64,000 nt of DNA from Morinoia aosen (taxonomy: Eukaryota > Arthropoda > Malacostraca > Amphipoda > Talitridae), in NCBI GenBank assembly GCA_030386875.1, contig CM059570.1, forward strand, positions 35,579,422-35,643,421. Reading direction: 5' to 3'. Shown piece by piece: positions 61,001-63,098 of the stretch. Within the stretch, counting starts at the first letter, position 1; every line of letters starts with the position of its first letter. The position numbers and the translations under genes are program-made. Below the pieces are notes generated by a model. It was not told where the DNA came from. It made no database searches and saw only the letters and a list, made by a program, of their open reading frames with translations.

Positions 61001-63098
61001 AACGGCGTAGTGGGACTTATGTGTACCACTAGGTTAATTTCTCATTTATGTATCGATGTAAATGAACATCATTTCAATTATTTCAATACCATTTTTAAAG
61101 AATATCGCAGTATACAAGATAAAATATCTTTATGCTGCTACTTTTTTCACACTTTTCAGAAAAGATACAAATATTTTCAAGCATGAACGTCATTTTTTAA
61201 GCGCTGTTTCTTACAACCTAACTTAAACAACCGTAGCAAGCTCGAAAACGTAGTCAACGAGTTAAATGGCTGAAGCTACGTTTACAGAACACGCGAAGCC
61301 ACATCTTTTCCCGTCATTCTGCCTTCTCCCTTCCTCAGCAGCCAAACCCTCCCCAGCACGGAGACGCTCCCCAGAGCCTGACCACGGTGCGGGAACCAAT
61401 CTCACTTAAGAGCAACGTAAGATCTTTACAAATCTGAAGCATAAGTAACGTCCTAACGAGATGAAAGCTAGTACAGTTCACGTGCCTGTATAAGAAACGG
61501 TCAGGTGACGGTGTTTGCTAAGCTGGATTTGCGCCCAAAGCTTTTACATTCTCGTCTTGAAATGGACGCTCCTTCTCCAGCGTAATGCACCACGCAGGAA
61601 TTTAACGAGGACATTGCGCGAGATACAACACACGTGAGCTCACAAGAGAAGGTTACAATGATATTAACCACAGCTGCAACAAAGTATCAAAAGCATCAGT
61701 AACTTCCGCAGCTAGCTTCAAGTAAAAAAAAGAGCAACGCACACTGAACTCAACTCTATTTTGAAGAGAGAACCAACAACACACGCTCGGAATAAGATAC
61801 TGATTATTTACTCGTCTATTTATGCAGGACTCGAGCAGACTTACCTCGGAATTTCTTCGGAGGGACCGTGAGGTCTCCAGAGCTAGGGTTGATCACCACT
61901 CGATCGTCAACCAATCTGGAGAGAAAACACGAAACTGTAAGTGATTATATTAGATATGGTATTCCTTAACTTGACACGTTGACTCCGATTGTGTGGTTGC
62001 CTACGGTCAGTTTGGCTAGGCTAGAAGAAGTCATTTTGAAAAACCGGCTTTTCTGCTCTAATACATTTTTAGCCTTTTTGAAAAGTTTAAAGAATGCAAT
62101 TGAACCATAATGTGTTACATTTTACTTTAAAATTTATTTCGGGAAAGGTAGTAAAATAATAGAAATCTAATTTGCATATTCCGGTACGTAAATGAACAAT
62201 TTACAGAGTGGTACACTTATGTACCACTTCGGAGTCAGCGTGTTAATATGCATTCAATAGTCGTGTTTTTCTCATGCGATTAGGCCAAAAAATGGAAACA
62301 GAACAGTAACTTATCGGTGACTTCTTATTTTATCAGACTTCGTGACGTCTCATGGGCTACAAGACGAAACTGAGCCAAAAATAATGTCCAAGTCACAGCG
62401 TTTTTCTCCATCTCAGCCCACACCCAGATAAGTTGAACAATTATCAGAACAGATATTCTAGAATTAAATTAAATCGAAACTCAAGTCAAAGCCTGACGCA
62501 AACATAAATAAAACTTCCATCATTTCTCACGTTAGAGCTAGGGTGGACGCAATCGATACTTCTAACGTTTGAACAAGTTCATAAACCAAAAATTAACTGA
62601 CAATCGTTAACGCCTAATAATCATATCCTCCCTTCGCCGCTTAGAGTTAAACACCAGGAAAAAATTTAGGTAGAAGTAAGCTTAAGGTAAATTCCAAGCT
62701 CATGTTGTTACGCTCTTTCTTGGTGCATGAGGATCATCTACAAGTACCAGATAACAAAGAGTGCTGCTAAAGCGTGAGGTCTACCACACTATGGCATGAG
62801 ATCTACCTCTAGCTAGTACCTACAATAGCGCGAGGTTAGGTTAGGGATATTATTTATTTCCACACATTTAATTTAGCGATGAACAATTTGTACATCTCAA
62901 ACTGCACCTGGACAAGCGATATCTGGCGGTAGACCTCACGCTATAGGAGCACCTAACAAAGTCTGCAGCACTACAAAGAAATGAGAGGTTGACATACCCG
63001 AGGGTGCTGATGAAGCCGTTGACTTGCCCCTCTGCGAAGAGCGACACGATGTCACCCATCCGCAGGAGAGACGCGCCTCCCACCATCTCGCTCCCCAT
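822..63098 (-). CDS. Itpr: Inositol 1,4,5-trisphosphate receptor, N-terminal part (8 exons, 3' end outside window)
   Basis: The product is the IP3-gated calcium release channel of the endoplasmic reticulum. Joined exons are 63098-62998, 61915-61845, 40889-40774, 14890-14804, 13734-13471, 11360-11130, 10425-10284 and 1036-822. They total 1,227 bp, or 409 codons, with no stop and matching phases at all seven junctions. Residues 1 to about 228 form the suppressor domain. The following residues are the beta-trefoil of the IP3-binding core, with the ligand loop RTTGR at 270-274 and Arg246 and Lys254 in the [10 protein letters not shown] stretch, all expected from the family. The channel pore, which lies at the C-terminus of about 2,700-residue family members, is not in this window. 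The start was chosen because MGSEMVGG followed by [13 protein letters not shown] aligns with the known insect N-terminus. The identification is very secure; the 5' UTR and promoter were not identified. Confidence 0.97.
1742..1769. repeat. Possible left terminal repeat of a degraded mariner
   Basis: TA followed by CAGGGTGTTCCAAAAGAAAA looks like a mariner-type terminus next to a TA target. A degraded mariner transposase lies to its right on the minus strand, so this would be that element's 3' end. The partner terminus was not found and an S1 copy begins right after it. The assignment is tentative. Confidence 0.4.
1770..1880 (+). repeat. S1 retroelement, old 5' fragment
   Basis: The segment contains AGATTATAGGTTAGTTGAAG and then CCTTCCTTACC, followed by a diverged ACCATTTAGTAAGGAATTGA stretch, in the order of the S1 5' half. 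The remainder is lost or too diverged to recognise. Confidence 0.6.
2165..2560 (-). pseudogene. Degraded rosa-like mariner transposase, C-terminal part
   Basis: The minus strand around 2410-2340 reads [18 protein letters not shown], which matches the mariner block [20 protein letters not shown] with a small deletion. Upstream, [11 protein letters not shown] matches the LREMFPGRLIS stretch that precedes it. Downstream, [15 protein letters not shown] resembles the C-terminal 'RL..C....G' segment. Several frameshifts and stops separate these pieces. The N-terminal half to the right (2600-3400) was not recognised. The copy is inactive. Confidence 0.6.
4497..4841 (+). repeat. S1 retroelement copy, near full length
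   Basis: This is a diverged but co-linear copy. It begins with a GTTTAAGCTTCCTTAACCAC block, has the central GAACCGGAAAAAGATG block, and ends with the tail AGATACAATAGTTGTACC then CCCCTGAAGGG. The open frame across it is not conserved in other copies and is not a gene. No target duplication was recognised. Confidence 0.8.
5349..5795. repeat. 75-bp tandem repeat, about 6 copies
   Basis: The block containing GGGGAAACGATATGGAATG recurs at 5417, 5492, 5567 and 5642, exactly 75 bp apart and nearly identical. Diverged copies flank it on both sides (5349-5416 and 5717-5795). The similarity gradient from centre to edges is typical of a tandem array homogenised by unequal exchange. It is non-coding. 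Confidence 0.92.
6321..6525 (+). repeat. S1 retroelement, degraded fragment
   Basis: The order GAAGGAGGCACTATATAGT, GGAATTAAGGGAACGTTGAA, GAAGTTTATGAAACAA, then AGTGAACCGAAAAAATATGG follows S1 over its central part. The 3' tail is absent. Confidence 0.6.
7838..8145. repeat. Diverged tandem triplicate, about 95-bp unit
   Basis: Three consecutive segments each contain TATTGAAATCAC or a close variant, a GATGTTCAA variant, then CAGATC and CTGCCTCACAAATA, and end in a GAGATTGAG variant. Unit length varies from about 90 to 100 bp. This is an old tandem duplication. Confidence 0.75.
10284..10425 (-). CDS. Itpr: Itpr coding exon 7 (residues 291-338)
   Basis: This 142-bp exon has an acceptor ending TGTACAG. 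It encodes [20 protein letters not shown], then [16 protein letters not shown], then [11 protein letters not shown]. The first part is the conserved VVQHDxCRGGAGxWNSLxRFKHLxTGxYLAAE block. The acidic tail corresponds to the variable region that holds the SI splice site in vertebrates and a long insert in Drosophila; here it is short. The donor GTATTC is the weakest of the eight and leaves the codon split after its first base. The split codon is completed as Asp by exon 8. An unsampled alternative exon in the 9.2 kb intron 7 cannot be excluded. Confidence 0.94.
10426..11129 (-). other. Itpr intron 6 (704 bp)
   Basis: This intron lies between exons 6 and 7. About 200 bp of it is the TTAA-ended MITE at 10920-11123. 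A short direct repeat near 10455-10530 (GAACTGTGACGTGC repeated) lies upstream of the exon 7 acceptor. Nothing else was recognised. Confidence 0.9.
10920..11123 (+). mobile_element. TTAA-ended MITE (family P1), next to the exon 6 donor
   Basis: The left end is TTAACACATTGGCTGCGATG and the right end, inverted, is TTAACATTGCGGTGGGTCG, with TTAA at both ends. The internal sequence (GGGTTAAACTGAAGTTCAA and an AT-rich core) is shared with seven other copies in the window. TTAA duplication and short terminal inverted repeats suggest a piggyBac-derived non-autonomous element. On the minus strand its right TTAA lies at intron positions +7 to +10 after the donor GTGAGC of Itpr exon 6. Confidence 0.75.
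11130..11360 (-). CDS. Itpr: Itpr coding exon 6 (residues 214-290), start of the IP3-binding core
   Basis: This 231-bp, phase 0-0 exon has an acceptor ending TTTTACAG and the donor GTGAGC. It encodes [18 protein letters not shown], then [19 protein letters not shown], then [20 protein letters not shown] and WEVE. Residues known in the mammalian receptor to contact IP3 phosphates are present with a +5 offset: Arg246, Lys254 and the loop Arg270-Thr-Thr-Gly-Arg274. The MDYYRKKPV stretch replaces the usual MDEYKK or CDEHRKK, which is a tolerated surface variation. A TTAA-ended MITE begins directly after the six-base donor, at intron position +7. Confidence 0.97.
11361..13470 (-). other. Itpr intron 5 (2.1 kb)
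   Basis: This is AT-rich intron sequence. I found no repeat or coding segment that I can name. Confidence 0.85.
13471..13734 (-). CDS. Itpr: Itpr coding exon 5 (residues 126-213)
   Basis: This 264-bp, phase 0-0 exon has an acceptor ending TGTTGTAG and the donor GTGAGC. It starts [20 protein letters not shown] and contains [20 protein letters not shown], then [20 protein letters not shown] and [13 protein letters not shown], and ends DHPGCKE. This is the longest highly conserved block of the suppressor domain. [15 protein letters not shown] and GDNVVVGD are closer to insect than to vertebrate receptors. Codons are strongly GC-ending, in contrast to the AT-rich introns. Confidence 0.97.
13735..14803 (-). 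other. Itpr intron 4 (1.07 kb)
   Basis: The intron contains one old S1 copy (13960-14274). The remainder is AT-rich and unremarkable. Confidence 0.85.
13960..14274 (+). repeat. S1 retroelement, old copy
   Basis: The segment follows the long S1 subfamily: AACCACAGCAAAGGTGCTTC, GACACCATTTGGT, a TGTGCCCACACACC insert, GATAAAAGTTGAAGAAGAAA, then TCAGCTCGAAACCTCACATC and GGGATCGCAAATTCCCA. The final hairpins are missing. Confidence 0.7.
14804..14890 (-). CDS. Itpr: Itpr coding exon 4 (residues 97-125)
   Basis: This 87-bp, phase 0-0 exon lies between acceptor TTGTTACAG and donor GTGAGT. It encodes [20 protein letters not shown] and then VIQYGNPIQ, matching the family segment (H)AAxxEKKQNExENxKLLGTxIQYGxxxQ. 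It joins the LSRLH end of exon 3 to the LLHLKSNKY start of exon 5 without gap or overlap. Because it is symmetric, skipping it would keep the frame but would remove 29 residues of the suppressor trefoil. Confidence 0.95.
17688..18076 (+). repeat. S1 retroelement, old near full-length copy
   Basis: It starts at GAGTTAGTTTAAGCCTCCC, carries the long-subfamily segment GCACAAGGTGTGTTCCCACG, and ends at CACCCGGGAGCATTAG followed by a mutated tail AATAGACACAATAGTTGAAG. The tail hairpin is decayed. Confidence 0.75.
20417..20644 (-). mobile_element. TTAA-ended MITE (family P1), reverse orientation
   Basis: The right end inverted reads TTAACACGTTAACTGTGATG and continues into GGGTTAAAGTGAAGTTCA, the P1 start. 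The left end is TTAACATTCGGCTTGCGAAA. TTAA is present at 20417 and 20641. The segment CGACCATCGATGGGT near the left end is a small palindrome shared with the copy at 10920. Confidence 0.75.
21126..21382. mobile_element. TTAA-ended MITE (family P2)
   Basis: It begins TTAACACTTCTCCCGCGTAT and ends, inverted, TCAACACGTTCACTGCGTTT. The interior contains CGGTAAATTGTTCATTCACC and CGGTATAAATGA, shared with the copy at 56105. Short inverted termini with TTAA or near-TTAA ends suggest a piggyBac-type non-autonomous element. Confidence 0.6.
22510..22620 (+). repeat. S1 retroelement, fragment interrupted by a younger copy
   Basis: The sequence AAGTTCAAAGCTCCCCAACC, then AAGAATGTGCCATTCAGCAA and GGCATTAAAGGAA, follows the S1 5' part. 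It stops exactly where the next S1 copy begins (GATTAG at 22621). Confidence 0.6.
22621..22982 (+). repeat. S1 retroelement, full-length young-type copy
   Basis: It starts GATTAGATTATTAGTTAGTT, contains GCATAGAAACAGTAAGTTGA (the short-subfamily junction), and ends GGGATTGCTAATTCCCAT then ATAGTTGTATCCCCCTGACA. It is inserted in an older S1 fragment after GGAA. Confidence 0.85.
23053..23592. mobile_element. 540-bp TTAA-ended inverted-repeat element
   Basis: The left terminus is TTAACCCTTTGAGTACGAAA. The right terminus, inverted, is TTAACCCTTTGGGTATACTC. TTAA is present at both ends and the first 15 bases match with one difference. There is no transposase frame inside. This is consistent with a piggyBac-like non-autonomous element of a family different from P1 and P2. 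Confidence 0.7.
24352..24560 (+). repeat. S1-related fragment, strongly diverged
   Basis: The order of motifs (CACAACAAAAGCTATCTCAA, GAAAGAGGATTTCTTAGTAC, GAGGTGTGTTCCGACATAAG, GAAGAAGGCACGAAAAAAAA) follows the long S1 subfamily loosely. Its 3' part resembles the segment at 15995-16140 instead, which may be another related family. Confidence 0.4.
24746..24970 (+). mobile_element. TTAA-type MITE (family P1), diverged ends
   Basis: It begins near TTACTAAGTTAACTGCGATG followed by GGTTAAACTGAAATTCAATG. It ends GTGACCACCGGTGGGTCCCT then TCGCAGGGAACGTCCTAA. Both ends have lost the exact TTAA. Confidence 0.65.
25281..27598. repeat. 23-bp minisatellite, about 100 units
   Basis: The unit is ATCAGGACACCCATTTGC plus five bases (AGGAA). 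The first 1.2 kb consists of nearly identical 23-mers. From about 26540 a variant with ACACATTTACAG and a 20-bp unit appears. From about 26930 the array is organised as a 66-bp higher-order unit (20+23+23). Because the unit contains no stop in any plus-strand frame and 23 is not a multiple of 3, all plus frames stay open for 200-570 codons. That is a property of the repeat and not evidence for a protein. Confidence 0.97.
27600..27910. other. GC-richer unidentified stretch after the 23-bp array
   Basis: This 300-bp segment (GCGCAGCGGCAGAGAGCGAG, CGCGCGCCACAATTAGCCGG and similar) is much richer in CpG than its flanks. It is bounded by the minisatellite and a P1 MITE. I see no coding signature or known element in it. 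Confidence 0.5.
27911..28120 (+). mobile_element. TTAA-ended MITE (family P1)
   Basis: It starts TTAACACGTTGATTGCGATG and ends AGCCCCCGGTTTAAAGTGTT AA, with TTAA at both ends. The interior matches P1 (CAACTGAAGTTCTAGATTCA, then an ACTGGATTGTGCC segment). Confidence 0.75.
28259..28493 (+). repeat. S1 retroelement, old long-subfamily copy, 3' part displaced
   Basis: It starts AGAGTTTAAGCCTCTCTACA, contains CACAAGGTGTGTCCCCACAC, and stops after GGTCAGTTACAAAATGGAA, where a young S1 copy is inserted. Confidence 0.75.
28494..28852 (+). repeat. S1 retroelement, full-length young copy leading into a minisatellite
   Basis: It starts GATTAGATTAGATTATTAGT and ends TTAGATACAATAATTGTATC then CCCCTAAGGGG. 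The tail hairpin is intact (GATACAA, TAA loop, TTGTATC). The next base begins a tandem array whose first unit repeats this tail with a compensated stem (GATACAG-CAG-CTGTATC). Confidence 0.9.
28853..30193. repeat. 35-bp/69-bp minisatellite derived from the S1 tail
   Basis: The first units are about 35 bp, each with CCCATAGATACA and ending in CCCTGAGAGG-like sequence. They then alternate between a 33-bp form (AGATACAAGAGATGTACC) and a 36-bp form (AGATACAATAGGTGCGTC), giving a 69-bp higher-order unit repeated about 18 times. Every unit resembles the last 35 bp of S1. Since 69 is divisible by 3, frames of 300-467 codons are open on both strands. These are not genes. A short continuation lies at 31880-31995, beyond an inserted element. 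Confidence 0.95.
30194..31879. mobile_element. 1.7-kb non-autonomous DNA transposon inserted in the S1-tail array
   Basis: The termini are inverted repeats: GGCCCGGCTACACTATGCGT at 30194 and its reverse complement ending at 31879. 24 of 25 bases match. CGGCTACACTA recurs subterminally near 30262, and CTCAGGCA...TGCCTGAG forms a stem at 30229-30261. No transposase-like frame is present; the longest open frames are under 90 codons and not recognisable. Array sequence lies on both sides, so it jumped into the array. The superfamily is uncertain: the GGCC-rich terminus resembles PIF/Harbinger-type ends, but no clear target duplication is visible beyond a possible GGCC. Confidence 0.8.
31880..31995. 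repeat. S1-tail array, continuation after the inserted element
   Basis: The segment has a full 69-bp-type unit (AGATACAAGAGATGTACCCC) and then three diverged units, including GACAATAGTTGTATACC and GACAGTAGATGTATCC. It is the right end of the minisatellite split by the 1.7-kb transposon. Confidence 0.85.
32258..32473 (+). mobile_element. TTAA-ended MITE (family P1)
   Basis: It starts TTAACACGTTAACTGCGACG and ends GCCGGTGGGTCACGTCGCAG then TTGAAGTGTTAA. Terminal inverted repeats and TTAA at both ends are well preserved. It is 216 bp long. Confidence 0.8.
33311..33660 (+). repeat. S1 retroelement, old copy
   Basis: It contains AAGTTTCCCTAACCACAGCG, GCACAAGGCGAGTTCCCACA, GATAAAAGTTGAAAAGAGCA and TTCTGGGAGCTCTGATTCCC, ending in a decayed tail (ATAGACACAGTTCGAG). 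Confidence 0.7.
33910..34048. repeat. 28-bp tandem repeat, 5 units
   Basis: The unit is ACCGTGCGCACATGAACCAG plus eight bases (ATCTGGCA), repeated five times with few differences. It is non-coding. Confidence 0.9.
34504..34714 (+). repeat. S1 retroelement, 5'-truncated copy at the edge of a minisatellite
   Basis: It starts inside S1 at GATCAAGTTTGAAAGAAATA and runs through AGTGAACCGAAAAAAAGTGG to the intact tail GATACAATAGTTGTATCC then CCCTGAGGGG. The 30-bp array begins at the next base. No downstream target duplication was found beyond the array. Confidence 0.85.
34715..35545. repeat. 30-bp minisatellite, about 28 units
   Basis: The unit is AGTAAGGCAATGCAACACAG plus ten bases (GATGCTGCAC and variants). 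Units with AACGCAAC and GTTACAC alternate to give a partial 60-bp pattern. Since 30 is a multiple of 3, frames of 220-300 codons remain open on both strands (cysteine-rich on paper). They have no start context or conservation and are not genes. Confidence 0.96.
36591..36738. mobile_element. hAT-like MITE, 148 bp, with 8-bp target duplication
   Basis: The left end is CAGGGGCTCCCAAACATT and the right end, inverted, is CAGGGCTTCCCAATTTAGGG. The flanks are CAATAGAG (36583-36590) and CAATTGAG (36739-36746), an 8-bp duplication with one difference. CAG.G termini and 8-bp duplications are hallmarks of hAT elements. There is no coding capacity. Confidence 0.85.
38960..39830 (+). pseudogene. Tc1-like transposase relic (DD34E type)
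   Basis: Recognisable pieces in order are: [15 protein letters not shown] (helix-turn-helix linker with the GRP motif) near 39000; NPRVTRFEL near 39085; ETKIELLE near 39308; [20 protein letters not shown] near 39555; [14 protein letters not shown] near 39640; and a C-terminal stretch near 39750-39830. Several stops and frameshifts separate them. The first two catalytic aspartates appear substituted (S-T-E-T-K for SDETK; Q-Y-N-D for QDND). The glutamate of the ENLW-type motif survives. It is inactive. Terminal repeats were not identified. Confidence 0.8.
40509..40737. mobile_element. TTAA-ended MITE beside the exon 3 donor
   Basis: The left end is TTAACCCTATAACGCCCACA and the right end, inverted, is TTAACCCTTTACTGCCCAAC, with TTAA at both ends. 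It is 229 bp and has no transposase. In gene direction it begins 36 bp after the exon 3 splice site. Confidence 0.75.
40774..40889 (-). CDS. Itpr: Itpr coding exon 3 (residues 58-96)
   Basis: This 116-bp exon lies between an acceptor ending CACAG and the donor GTGAGT. It encodes [20 protein letters not shown] and then [19 protein letters not shown], matching the family consensus DCLFK(L/I)[16 protein letters not shown]. The GGHGTDAS part is the variable loop, with a stretch of G-rich codons. The exon ends on a codon boundary. It is isolated between the two giant introns of 21 and 26 kb. A 19-bp tandem repeat lies about 30 bp upstream of its acceptor, and a TTAA-ended element begins about 36 bp downstream of its donor. 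Confidence 0.95.
40920..41045. repeat. 19-bp tandem repeat, about 6 units
   Basis: The unit is CCACGAACACACTTCTATA, repeated from about 40942 with diverged units at both edges. It begins about 30 bp upstream of the exon 3 acceptor in gene direction, within the region where the branch point and polypyrimidine tract would be expected or just before it. Confidence 0.93.
42458..42692 (+). repeat. S1 retroelement, young copy truncated at 3' end
   Basis: It starts GATAAGATTATAAGTTCGTT and is close to the young consensus until AGTGAACCGAAAAAAGGTGT and TCCTTAG, where it stops. The tail with hairpins is missing. Confidence 0.85.
43213..43608 (+). repeat. S1 retroelement, near full-length, long subfamily
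   Basis: It starts ACTAGATTAGATAAGTTAGT, contains the long-subfamily segment GCACAAGGCGTGTTCTCACA, and ends TTGATACAATTGTTGTATCC then CTGTGAGAGG. The tail stem is intact with a different loop (GATACAA-TTG-TTGTATC). Confidence 0.85.
44216..45145 (+). pseudogene. Degraded mariner-family transposase
   Basis: Recognisable pieces are [20 protein letters not shown] then RPR (helix-turn-helix linker) near 44310-44365; [12 protein letters not shown] near 44410-44450; NTDEKFYS near 44605-44630 (first catalytic region DEK); [13 protein letters not shown] or [13 protein letters not shown] near 44730; and C-terminal [12 protein letters not shown] near 45055-45090. Stops and frameshifts are frequent. The second and third catalytic regions around 44860-44970 are poorly preserved. 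It is inactive, and its subfamily is not clear. Confidence 0.75.
45627..46914 (-). mobile_element. Complete mariner element, rosa (DD41D) type
   Basis: The element is 1,288 bp and flanked by TA duplications (45625-45626 and 46915-46916). The termini are 33-bp inverted repeats beginning AGGGTGGGGCAGAAAAACCT at 45628. The right copy, ending at 46913, is identical over all 33 bases; only the outermost base next to each TA differs. A single transposase frame fills the interior. Identical termini and an open frame indicate recent arrival. Confidence 0.95.
45741..46808 (-). CDS. Mariner transposase, DD41D rosa type, 355 residues
   Basis: This enzyme excises and inserts the element by cut and paste at TA sites. 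The N-terminal part holds two helix-turn-helix DNA-binding domains (about residues 1-60 and 82-130), joined by a GRPR linker motif at 72-75. The DDE/D catalytic domain has Asp154 in NDDAHFHL (usually SDEAHFHL), Asp246 in [10 protein letters not shown] and Asp288 in [13 protein letters not shown]. The spacing of 41 residues between the last two defines the DD41D group. The stretch [11 protein letters not shown] before Asp154 looks about eight residues shorter than usual and could be a small internal deletion affecting activity. The frame is otherwise uninterrupted. It reads in the same direction as Itpr. Confidence 0.93.
   Translation of the reverse strand: MSVVNMPWSGEHRAFVIERFIECGGSIIATQRAFRIHFGLGRHDPVPHHATIKVWVSNFRQTSSALKKKSPGRPRTATGPENVANVRAAIERSPRRSARKHSLALAISNRSIRRILHRDLKMHPYKMVVAQELSERDFETRTNLCRDLRELPNDDAHFHLCGAVNRQNFRYWSDENPREIHQEPLHSPKVTVWCALSRLGVWGPYFFEENGQTVTVNSERYCFMLENFLRPKMEENGVENVWFQQDGATAHTSRRSMDILRELFPGRLISLRGDLGWPPRPPDLTPCDFFLWGYLKSKVYQHRPRTLLALRREIARAIEEIPVEMTVKVMESYRERLNQCIRSQGRHLSDVLFKT
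48447..48671 (+). mobile_element. TTAA-type MITE (family P1)
   Basis: It starts TCAACACTTTAGCTGTGGCA (mutated) and ends CCACCGGTGGCTCACGTTGC then TGTCGAAGTGTTAA. The interior matches P1, including AAACATGAACTGGATCGTGC. Confidence 0.7.
48854..49009. repeat. 26-bp tandem repeat, 6 units
   Basis: The unit resembles GTTGTGTGTTGATGGTTGGA plus six bases. Six units fill 156 bp, and substitutions are shared between alternate units (GATAGTTGGAAAGCAC versus GATGGTTGGACAGCAT). Confidence 0.9.
50167..50418 (+). repeat. S1 retroelement, host copy split by another S1
   Basis: This is the 5' part of an S1 copy ending at TTTATTTCAACAAAAAGAA. It resumes at 50785-50815 (AGTCAACCACTCTTTCAGCT, CGGG) after a younger copy. 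It also contains a short inverted duplication (CAACTTGTACATGAACAAGT). Confidence 0.85.
50419..50771 (+). repeat. S1 retroelement, full-length copy with 13-bp target duplication
   Basis: It is flanked by perfect TCAACAAAAAGAA duplications (50406-50418 and 50772-50784). It starts GATTAGATTAGTCGTTAGTA and ends with the intact hairpin tail GATACAATAATTGTATCC then CCCTGAGGGG. The target is an older S1 copy, so this is a nested insertion with exactly defined boundaries. Confidence 0.95.
50894..51222 (+). repeat. S1 retroelement, young copy
   Basis: It starts GATTAAGATTATAAGTTAGT and ends GGTAGATACAATAGTTGTAT then CCCCCTGAGGGG. A short deletion removes the GGGAGTGCTAATTCCC hairpin just before the tail. 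No clear target duplication was found. Confidence 0.9.
51257..51465 (+). repeat. S1 retroelement, 5'-truncated copy with 15-bp target duplication
   Basis: Perfect CAAGACTTAAGATGT duplications flank it (51242-51256 and 51466-51480). It lacks the first 150 bp of S1, starting at TCATGAAACAAGATCAAAGT, and ends with the tail then CCCCTGAGGGG. 5' truncation with a long target duplication is the signature of target-primed reverse transcription. Confidence 0.95.
52559..52876 (+). repeat. S1 retroelement lacking its tail, with 12-bp target duplication
   Basis: TTCATGTAATGC is present at 52547-52558 and 52877-52888. The copy runs from GATTATTTGATTGAGCC to CCCTGGAAGCGCTAA and has no hairpin tail. The duplication directly abuts the shortened 3' end, so the tail was absent at insertion and was not lost later. 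Confidence 0.93.
53247..53474 (+). mobile_element. MITE of family P1 with TTAG at both ends
   Basis: It starts TTAGCACGTTAACTACGGTG and ends CCACCGGTGGGTCACTTCGC then AGGAAATGTGTTAG. Both flanking tetranucleotides are TTAG instead of TTAA. The interior matches the P1 consensus closely. Confidence 0.8.
53759..53875. repeat. 48-bp tandem repeat, 2.4 units
   Basis: CAGTGTATGAAGA, a GCGTTCAAGTTTAATTTG block and TATTGATATAGCGTT are repeated at a 48-bp distance. Confidence 0.88.
54162..54458 (+). repeat. S1 retroelement lacking its tail, with 15-bp target duplication
   Basis: CCTCCAAACGTACTT is present at 54147-54161 and 54459-54473. The copy starts AGATTTGATTAGTCGTTAG and ends at TTTAGCTCGGG, before all tail hairpins. 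The first CC of the right duplication could belong to the element. Confidence 0.92.
55024..55252 (-). mobile_element. TTAA-ended MITE (family P1), reverse orientation
   Basis: The right end inverted is TTAACGCGTTCCCTGTGATG and continues into GGTTAAACTGAAGTTCAACA. The left end is TTAATACGTGTCCTGCGAAG. TTAA at both ends; 229 bp. Confidence 0.8.
55447..55814 (+). repeat. S1 retroelement, reference full-length copy (368 bp), 13-bp target duplication
   Basis: Perfect CAAACATTTGACA duplications lie at 55434-55446 and 55815-55827. The copy starts GATTATTAGATTAGATTATA, passes TTTAAGCCTCCCTAACCGCT, GCATAGAAACAGTAAGATGG and CAGCTCGGGCCCTCACATC, and ends in the tail with three small stems: GGGA/TCCC, GATACAA/TTGTATC and CCCC/GGGG. 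No poly(A), no convincing tRNA-like promoter and no open frame shared with other copies was seen. Confidence 0.95.
56105..56381. mobile_element. TTAA-type MITE (family P2)
   Basis: It starts TCAACACGTTCACTACGTAT and ends, inverted, TTAACACGTTCACGACGTTT. It shares GGTAAATTGCTCGTTTACG and CTGTATAAATGAGCA with the 21126 copy. Confidence 0.7.
58964..59127 (+). repeat. S1 retroelement, 5'-truncated old copy interrupted by another S1
   Basis: It starts near AGGAAGGAGAAAGTAACTAT and ends at TTTTATTTCAACATAA, the same internal position at which the 50419 insertion occurred in another S1. Confidence 0.75.
59128..59502 (+). repeat. S1 retroelement, full-length diverged copy nested in another S1
   Basis: It starts GATTAGATAAGTTAGTTTAA, carries the long-subfamily segment TTGTGTTCCAACACATAACC, and ends GGGAGCGCTACTTCCCATGA then a decayed tail (ATTTAGTTGGATCCTCCTGA). 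Confidence 0.8.
59925..60130. repeat. 70-bp tandem repeat, 3 units
   Basis: AGGTGCGGTGCGTGGATGGA, ATGTTATTCAAG and GGAGAATTTTGACCAG recur 70 bp apart at 59925 and 59995. A third, more diverged unit starts near 60064. Confidence 0.85.
60251..60586 (+). repeat. S1 retroelement with 13-bp target duplication
   Basis: TTGTTGAGCTGAG is present at 60238-60250 and 60587-60599. The copy starts GTTAGATGTCAGTTAAAGCC and ends with the tail AGATACAATAGTTGCATCC then TCTGACGTG, so the last stem has decayed. Confidence 0.93.
60992..61265. mobile_element. TTAA-type MITE, P2-related
   Basis: It starts TTACAAGTTAACGGCGTAGT and ends, inverted, TTAACTCGTTGACTACGTTT. The interior contains GTGTACCACTAGGTTAATTT near its left end, similar to the P2 copies. 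Confidence 0.6.
61845..61915 (-). CDS. Itpr: Itpr coding exon 2 (residues 34-58)
   Basis: This 71-bp exon follows an acceptor TCTCCAG and is followed by the consensus donor GTAAGT. It encodes [19 protein letters not shown] and then KKFR, matching the conserved LVDDR...GDL..PPKKFRD stretch of IP3 receptors. It starts by completing the Gly codon from exon 1 and ends after the first base (G) of the Asp codon completed in exon 3. A short inverted-repeat element (61971-62246) ends 56 bp upstream of its acceptor. Confidence 0.95.
61916..62997 (-). other. Itpr intron 1 (1.08 kb)
   Basis: This intron lies between coding exons 1 and 2. It contains the inverted-repeat element at 61971-62246. The rest (62250-62990) is AT-rich with nothing recognised. 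Confidence 0.9.
61971..62246. mobile_element. TTAA-type MITE with a strong subterminal hairpin
   Basis: It starts TTGACACGTTGACTCCGATT and ends, inverted, TTAACACGCTGACTCCGAAG. An 8-bp perfect stem GTGGTACA-CTTA-TGTACCAC lies close to the right end (62209-62228). It is located 56 bp upstream of the exon 2 acceptor. Confidence 0.75.
62998..63098 (-). CDS. Itpr: Itpr coding exon 1 (residues 1-34)
   Basis: The ATG is at 63098-63096. The exon encodes [16 protein letters not shown] and then [18 protein letters not shown], the first strand of the suppressor beta-trefoil. It ends CTCGG followed by the donor GTATGT (62997-62992 on the minus strand). The last codon is split after its second base and is completed as Gly by the first base of exon 2. 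Upstream of the ATG the minus strand reads CTCCCCAAAG, an acceptable initiation context. No in-frame upstream ATG that would extend the conserved N-terminus was seen. Reading past the donor gives YVNLSF, which does not match the family, and this supports the splice site. Confidence 0.95.

Larger units (their letters stand above)
40890..61844 (-). other. Itpr intron 2 (21 kb)
   Basis: The intron contains an intact rosa-type mariner, a degraded mariner, P1 and P2 MITEs, and at least ten S1 copies. The segments 41050-42450, 46920-48440, 49010-50160, 51490-52545, 56390-58960 and 61270-61840 are AT-rich and hold nothing that I can name. No host exon was recognised. Confidence 0.85.
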
